Source: Haloparvum alkalitolerans (GTDB lineage: Archaea > Halobacteriota > Halobacteria > Halobacteriales > Haloferacaceae). From it: a stretch of 64,000 bases of DNA. Both the position numbers and the translations under genes were made by a program. The stretch's first letter is position 1. Every line of letters starts with the position of its first letter. Positions 61,590-64,000 of this stretch are shown piece after piece. Under the pieces are notes generated by a model. It was given only the letters and a program-made list of their open reading frames with translations. It ran no database searches and was not told the origin of the DNA. The DNA lies in the NCBI RefSeq assembly GCF_050122995.1, contig NZ_JBNLIA010000012.1, positions 62,001-126,000 on the forward strand, in the 5' to 3' direction.

Positions 61590-62791
61590 TGGCGAGCGAC
61601 GGCGAGTCGGAGTCGACCGCGCCCGACGGCGAGGAGCCGACCGCGTCCGACGCGACCGGGACCGGCGAGGCGGGGGCCGCCGCCGACGGCGGCGTCCCCG
61701 AGGCGGAGATCGTCGCGGGCGGCGACGGGGACCACCCCGACGCCTGCGACACGCCGGCCCGAAAGCTGCTGTACGACGTGGTGTCGATCCCCTCGCCCTC
61801 CGGCGAGGAGGCGGCTGCGGCCGAGCGGCTCCGTGACTTCTTCGCGGCGAACGGCCGCGAGGCGTGGATCGACGAGGTCGGGAACGTCCGCGCGCCCGCC
61901 GACGACTCGGTGCTTTTGACCTCCCACGTCGACACCGTGCCGGGCGACATCCCGGTCGCGGTGAAGCCGGCCGAAGCGTACGACGAGACGGGCCCCGCGC
62001 TGTGGGGCCGTGGGACGGTCGACGCGACCGGCCCCCTCGTGGCGATGGCGGTCGCGGCGGTCGCAACCGGCGTCTCGTTCGTCGGCGTCGTCGGCGAGGA
62101 GACGGACTCCCGCGGCGCGCGCCACCTCGTCGCGGAGCGCGACGCGGCGCCCGGCGCCGTCGTGAACGGCGAGCCCTCGGGCTGGAACGGGATCACGCTC
62201 GGCTACCGCGGCTTCCTCGCGGGGACGTACGTGAACACCAGCGAGTCGGGCCACTCCTCGCGGCCGGAGCCGAACGCGATCCAGCACGCCATCGACTGGT
62301 GGCACGGCGTCGAGGAGACGTTCACGCCGGAAGACCCCGAGACGCCCGTCTTCGAGCAGGTGACGACCAAGCCGGTCGACGTCGAGGGCGGGCTGACCGA
62401 CGACGGGCTGGCGGTCGAGGCGACGATGGACGTCCAGCTCAGGGTCCCGCCGAGCCGCACCGTCGACGAGGTGCACGAACTGGCGGAGAGCGAGCTCACG
62501 ACGGGGTCGGTCCACTGGAAGGAGCCCATCCCCCCGGTGATGGAGAGCCCCCGGAACCCCCTCGCGCGGGCGTTCCGCGTGGCGATCAGGGAGACGGGCG
62601 GCGACGTGCGCCTCCTCCGGAAGACCGGAACGAGCGACATGAACCTGTTCGCGGCCGCGTGGGACTGCCCGATGGTCACCTACGGCCCGGGTAACTCGGA
62701 CCTGGACCACGCGCCGAACGAACACCTCCCGCTCGCGGAGCTGGACCGGTCGGTGACGGTGCTCTCGCGGGCCTGTCGAGACCGACTGTAG
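61589..62791 (+). CDS. argE: LysW-ornithine/lysine hydrolase (LysK/ArgE-like M20 peptidase)
   Basis: A 400-residue M20-family metallopeptidase that releases ornithine (or lysine) from LysW. Metal ligands fall in LTSHVDTVPGDI (His), WGRGTVDATGP (Asp) and VVGEETDSRGA (Glu pair). The last metal His lies in DHAPNEHLPLAE near the C-terminus. A 55-residue Glu/Asp/Gly-rich N-terminal stretch precedes the catalytic core. Start ATG 61589 overlaps the argD TGA; a GTG just before is possible. Confidence 0.93.
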   Translation: MASDGESESTAPDGEEPTASDATGTGEAGAAADGGVPEAEIVAGGDGDHPDACDTPARKLLYDVVSIPSPSGEEAAAAERLRDFFAANGREAWIDEVGNVRAPADDSVLLTSHVDTVPGDIPVAVKPAEAYDETGPALWGRGTVDATGPLVAMAVAAVATGVSFVGVVGEETDSRGARHLVAERDAAPGAVVNGEPSGWNGITLGYRGFLAGTYVNTSESGHSSRPEPNAIQHAIDWWHGVEETFTPEDPETPVFEQVTTKPVDVEGGLTDDGLAVEATMDVQLRVPPSRTVDEVHELAESELTTGSVHWKEPIPPVMESPRNPLARAFRVAIRETGGDVRLLRKTGTSDMNLFAAAWDCPMVTYGPGNSDLDHAPNEHLPLAELDRSVTVLSRACRDRL

Positions 62792-62872
62792 GCGCCGCGG
62801 CGCGCGCCGCGGCGCCGGTCTCCTCGCGCGACCGTCTCGACTTCCGACCACGACGACACCACACGGAGCACG

Positions 62873-63772
62873 ATGGCACTCGACACCGACGACTTCCTCG
62901 ACATCGACGACCTGACGCCGGCCGAACTCGACGCGGTGCTGGACCGCGCGAGCGCGCTCAAGGCCGGCGCGGACGACGCACAGCTGCCGGACCAGACCCT
63001 CGGCATGATCTTCGAGAAGCCCTCGACGCGCACCCGCGTCTCCTTCGAGACCGGGATGACCGACCTCAGCGGCCACGCCATGTTCCTCGGGCCGGACGAC
63101 ATCCAGTTGGGCCACGGGGAGCCGCTGCGCGACACCGCGCGCGTGCTCGGGCGGTACGTCGACGCCGTGATGGCACGGCTGTTCGACCACGCGGACGTGG
63201 AGACGCTAGCGGAGCACGCCGACTGCCCCGTGATCAACGGGCTCACCGACGAGGCGCACCCCTGCCAGACACTTGCGGACCTGCTGACGATCCGCGAGGC
63301 GTTCGGCGACGCCGAGGACGTGACGGTGGCGTGGGTCGGCGACGGCAACAACGTCGGTCAGTCGTTCGTCGTCGGCGCGGCGATGGCGGGCGTCGACGTG
63401 ACGGTCGCGACGCCGGCCGGCTACGCGATGGACGAGGCGGTGTTCGACCGCGCGGCCGACTTCGGCGCCGACCCCGCCGTCACCACCGACCCCGAGGCGG
63501 CCGTCGCGGACGCGGACGTCGTCTACACCGACGTGTGGATCTCGATGGGACAGGAGGACGAGCGCGCCGAGAAGCTGGCCGCCTTCGAGGGGTTCCAGGT
63601 GAACGAGGCGCTGCTGGCGGGGACCGACGCGCAGGTGATGCACTGCCTGCCCGCCCACCGCGGCGAGGAGATAACGAACGACGTGCTGGAGTCCGACCGC
63701 GCGCTCGCGTGGGACCAGGCCGAGAACCGGCTGCACGCACAGAAGGCGCTGCTGGTGGAACTGCTGGCGTAG
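62873..63772 (+). CDS. argF: Ornithine carbamoyltransferase
   Basis: A 299-residue enzyme making citrulline from ornithine and carbamoyl phosphate. The carbamoyl-phosphate loop FEKPSTRTRVSFE is at about 46-58, HPCQTLADLLT in the middle, and the ornithine site HCLPAHRGEE near 260. It closes the arginine operon, 81 nt after argE. Its last 48 bases and the stop are repeated 159 bp downstream. Confidence 0.97.
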   Translation: MALDTDDFLDIDDLTPAELDAVLDRASALKAGADDAQLPDQTLGMIFEKPSTRTRVSFETGMTDLSGHAMFLGPDDIQLGHGEPLRDTARVLGRYVDAVMARLFDHADVETLAEHADCPVINGLTDEAHPCQTLADLLTIREAFGDAEDVTVAWVGDGNNVGQSFVVGAAMAGVDVTVATPAGYAMDEAVFDRAADFGADPAVTTDPEAAVADADVVYTDVWISMGQEDERAEKLAAFEGFQVNEALLAGTDAQVMHCLPAHRGEEITNDVLESDRALAWDQAENRLHAQKALLVELLA

Positions 63773-63947
63773 CAGGTCGACGCGAGCGGAGCGAGCGCTT
63801 TTTGGTCCAGCTTTTTCGAGGAGCGGTGCGCGACGCGCGGCGGTCGCGCGAGCGCACCCGACGACGAAAAAGGTGGGGCTGAAAACCGGCTGCACGCACA
63901 GAAGGCGCTGCTGGTGGAACTGCTGGCGTAGCAGGTCGACGCGAGCG
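63725..63947 (+). repeat. Direct duplication of the argF 3' end around a repeat element
   Basis: The 64 bp at 63725-63788 (last 15 codons of argF, stop, and 16 bases beyond) are identical to 63884-63947. The 95 bp between them (63789-63883) contain structured repeat copy 4. This is a tandem duplication of a 159-bp unit with the second copy partial. The second argF tail has no start and is not a gene. Confidence 0.93.
63798..63876 (+). repeat. Structured intergenic repeat, copy 4 (divergent, short)
   Basis: CTTTTTGGTCCAGCTTTTTC, GAGGAGCGGT, a hairpin (GTGCGC pairing with GCGCAC, with an inner CGCG/CGCG), ACCCGACGACGAAAAAGGTGG. It matches copies 1-3 in order but lacks their first GC hairpin and microsatellite tail. 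Its first T-tract begins 26 nt after the argF stop, where it could end transcription. Confidence 0.75.
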
Positions 63948-63984
63948 TCGTCGCCGGCGAGATTCACAATTTCCTGAAACAAAA

Positions 63985-63992
63985 TTTATAAC
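63985..63992 (+). promoter_or_regulatory. TATA box of a gene beyond the right edge
   Basis: TTTATAAC in an A-rich context (ACAAAATTTATAACCC) at the very end of the window. Given the leaderless pattern here, a gene probably starts about 20-30 nt beyond 64000 on the plus strand. Confidence 0.55.
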
Positions 63993-64000
63993 CCACAACC

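Noticed and set aside
63884..63932. A second argF fragment as a pseudogene
   Set aside because: Only the last 15 codons are present, as part of a perfect short duplication, so it is a repeat and not a decayed gene copy.

Overview
The window is chromosomal DNA of a halophilic archaeon (class Halobacteria), most like Halorubrum or a relative. This rests on four things seen in the sequence: very high GC; strongly acidic predicted proteins rich in Asp, Glu, Ala and Val; archaeal markers (RadA recombinase, LysW carrier pathway, XPD-type Fe-S helicase, archaeal GlyRS, histone-fold DUF1931 protein, Tat lipoprotein); and promoters in which a TATA-like box (TTTATA, CTTTTGA or TTTTTGA) lies about 25-30 nt before the start codon, implying leaderless mRNAs. 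The genus is inference. I saw no tRNA, rRNA, CRISPR array or intact insertion sequence.

Layout. 1-6 kb: membrane protein (partial), SDR epimerase, YkgJ-type Cys-cluster protein, membrane-anchored wHTH protein, small membrane protein, LigT-like protein, cytochrome P450. 6-11.3 kb: uvrC, hisA, hisB, ACT-domain regulator, radA. 11.3-14.4 kb: repeat-rich spacer, then an ammonium transporter fused to a P-II domain, and a Met/Gly-rich membrane protein. 14.5-20.3 kb: tetrapyrrole genes hemL, hemC, cobA and hemD around a PAS histidine kinase. 20.3-24.3 kb: ribonucleotide reductase nrdA-nrdB; NrdB has the residues of the class Ic (Mn/Fe, no tyrosyl radical) subtype. 24.3-31 kb: stomatin-like protein, small zinc protein, XPD-like helicase, PfkB kinase, MBL hydrolase, hisG. 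31.2-33.4 kb: an island of visibly lower GC with a 7TM-ATP-grasp fusion and a small membrane partner; this is the best candidate for an undescribed system. 33.5-44.5 kb: membrane protein, uvrB, Tat lipoprotein solute-binding protein, two convergent acyl-CoA ligases, DHH phosphoesterase. 44.5-54 kb: two universal stress proteins, Gdt1-type transporter, flavin reductase, GIY-YIG protein, larB, histone-fold protein, dolichol kinase, glyS, CBS protein, panE and several tiny haloarchaeal proteins. 54.3-63.8 kb: a complete arginine block argG-argH-lysW-lysX-argC-argB-argD-argE-argF, with intermediates carried on LysW.

The spacers are unusual. A structured repeat occurs four times (11344, 38387, 44386, 63798); its hairpin stem changes sequence but keeps pairing, and two copies abut stop codons like terminators. 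Three copies carry GCGGTG-type microsatellite tails. The end of uvrB, including its stop codon, is repeated six times as a 16-nt unit, and the end of argF is duplicated over 64 bp. Other arrays include 13-nt units before nrdA and paired 30-nt repeats after the acyl-CoA ligase.

Most genes are housekeeping: nitrogen uptake and arginine synthesis, histidine steps, heme/siroheme synthesis, deoxynucleotide supply and DNA repair (UvrB, UvrC, RadA, XPD-like).
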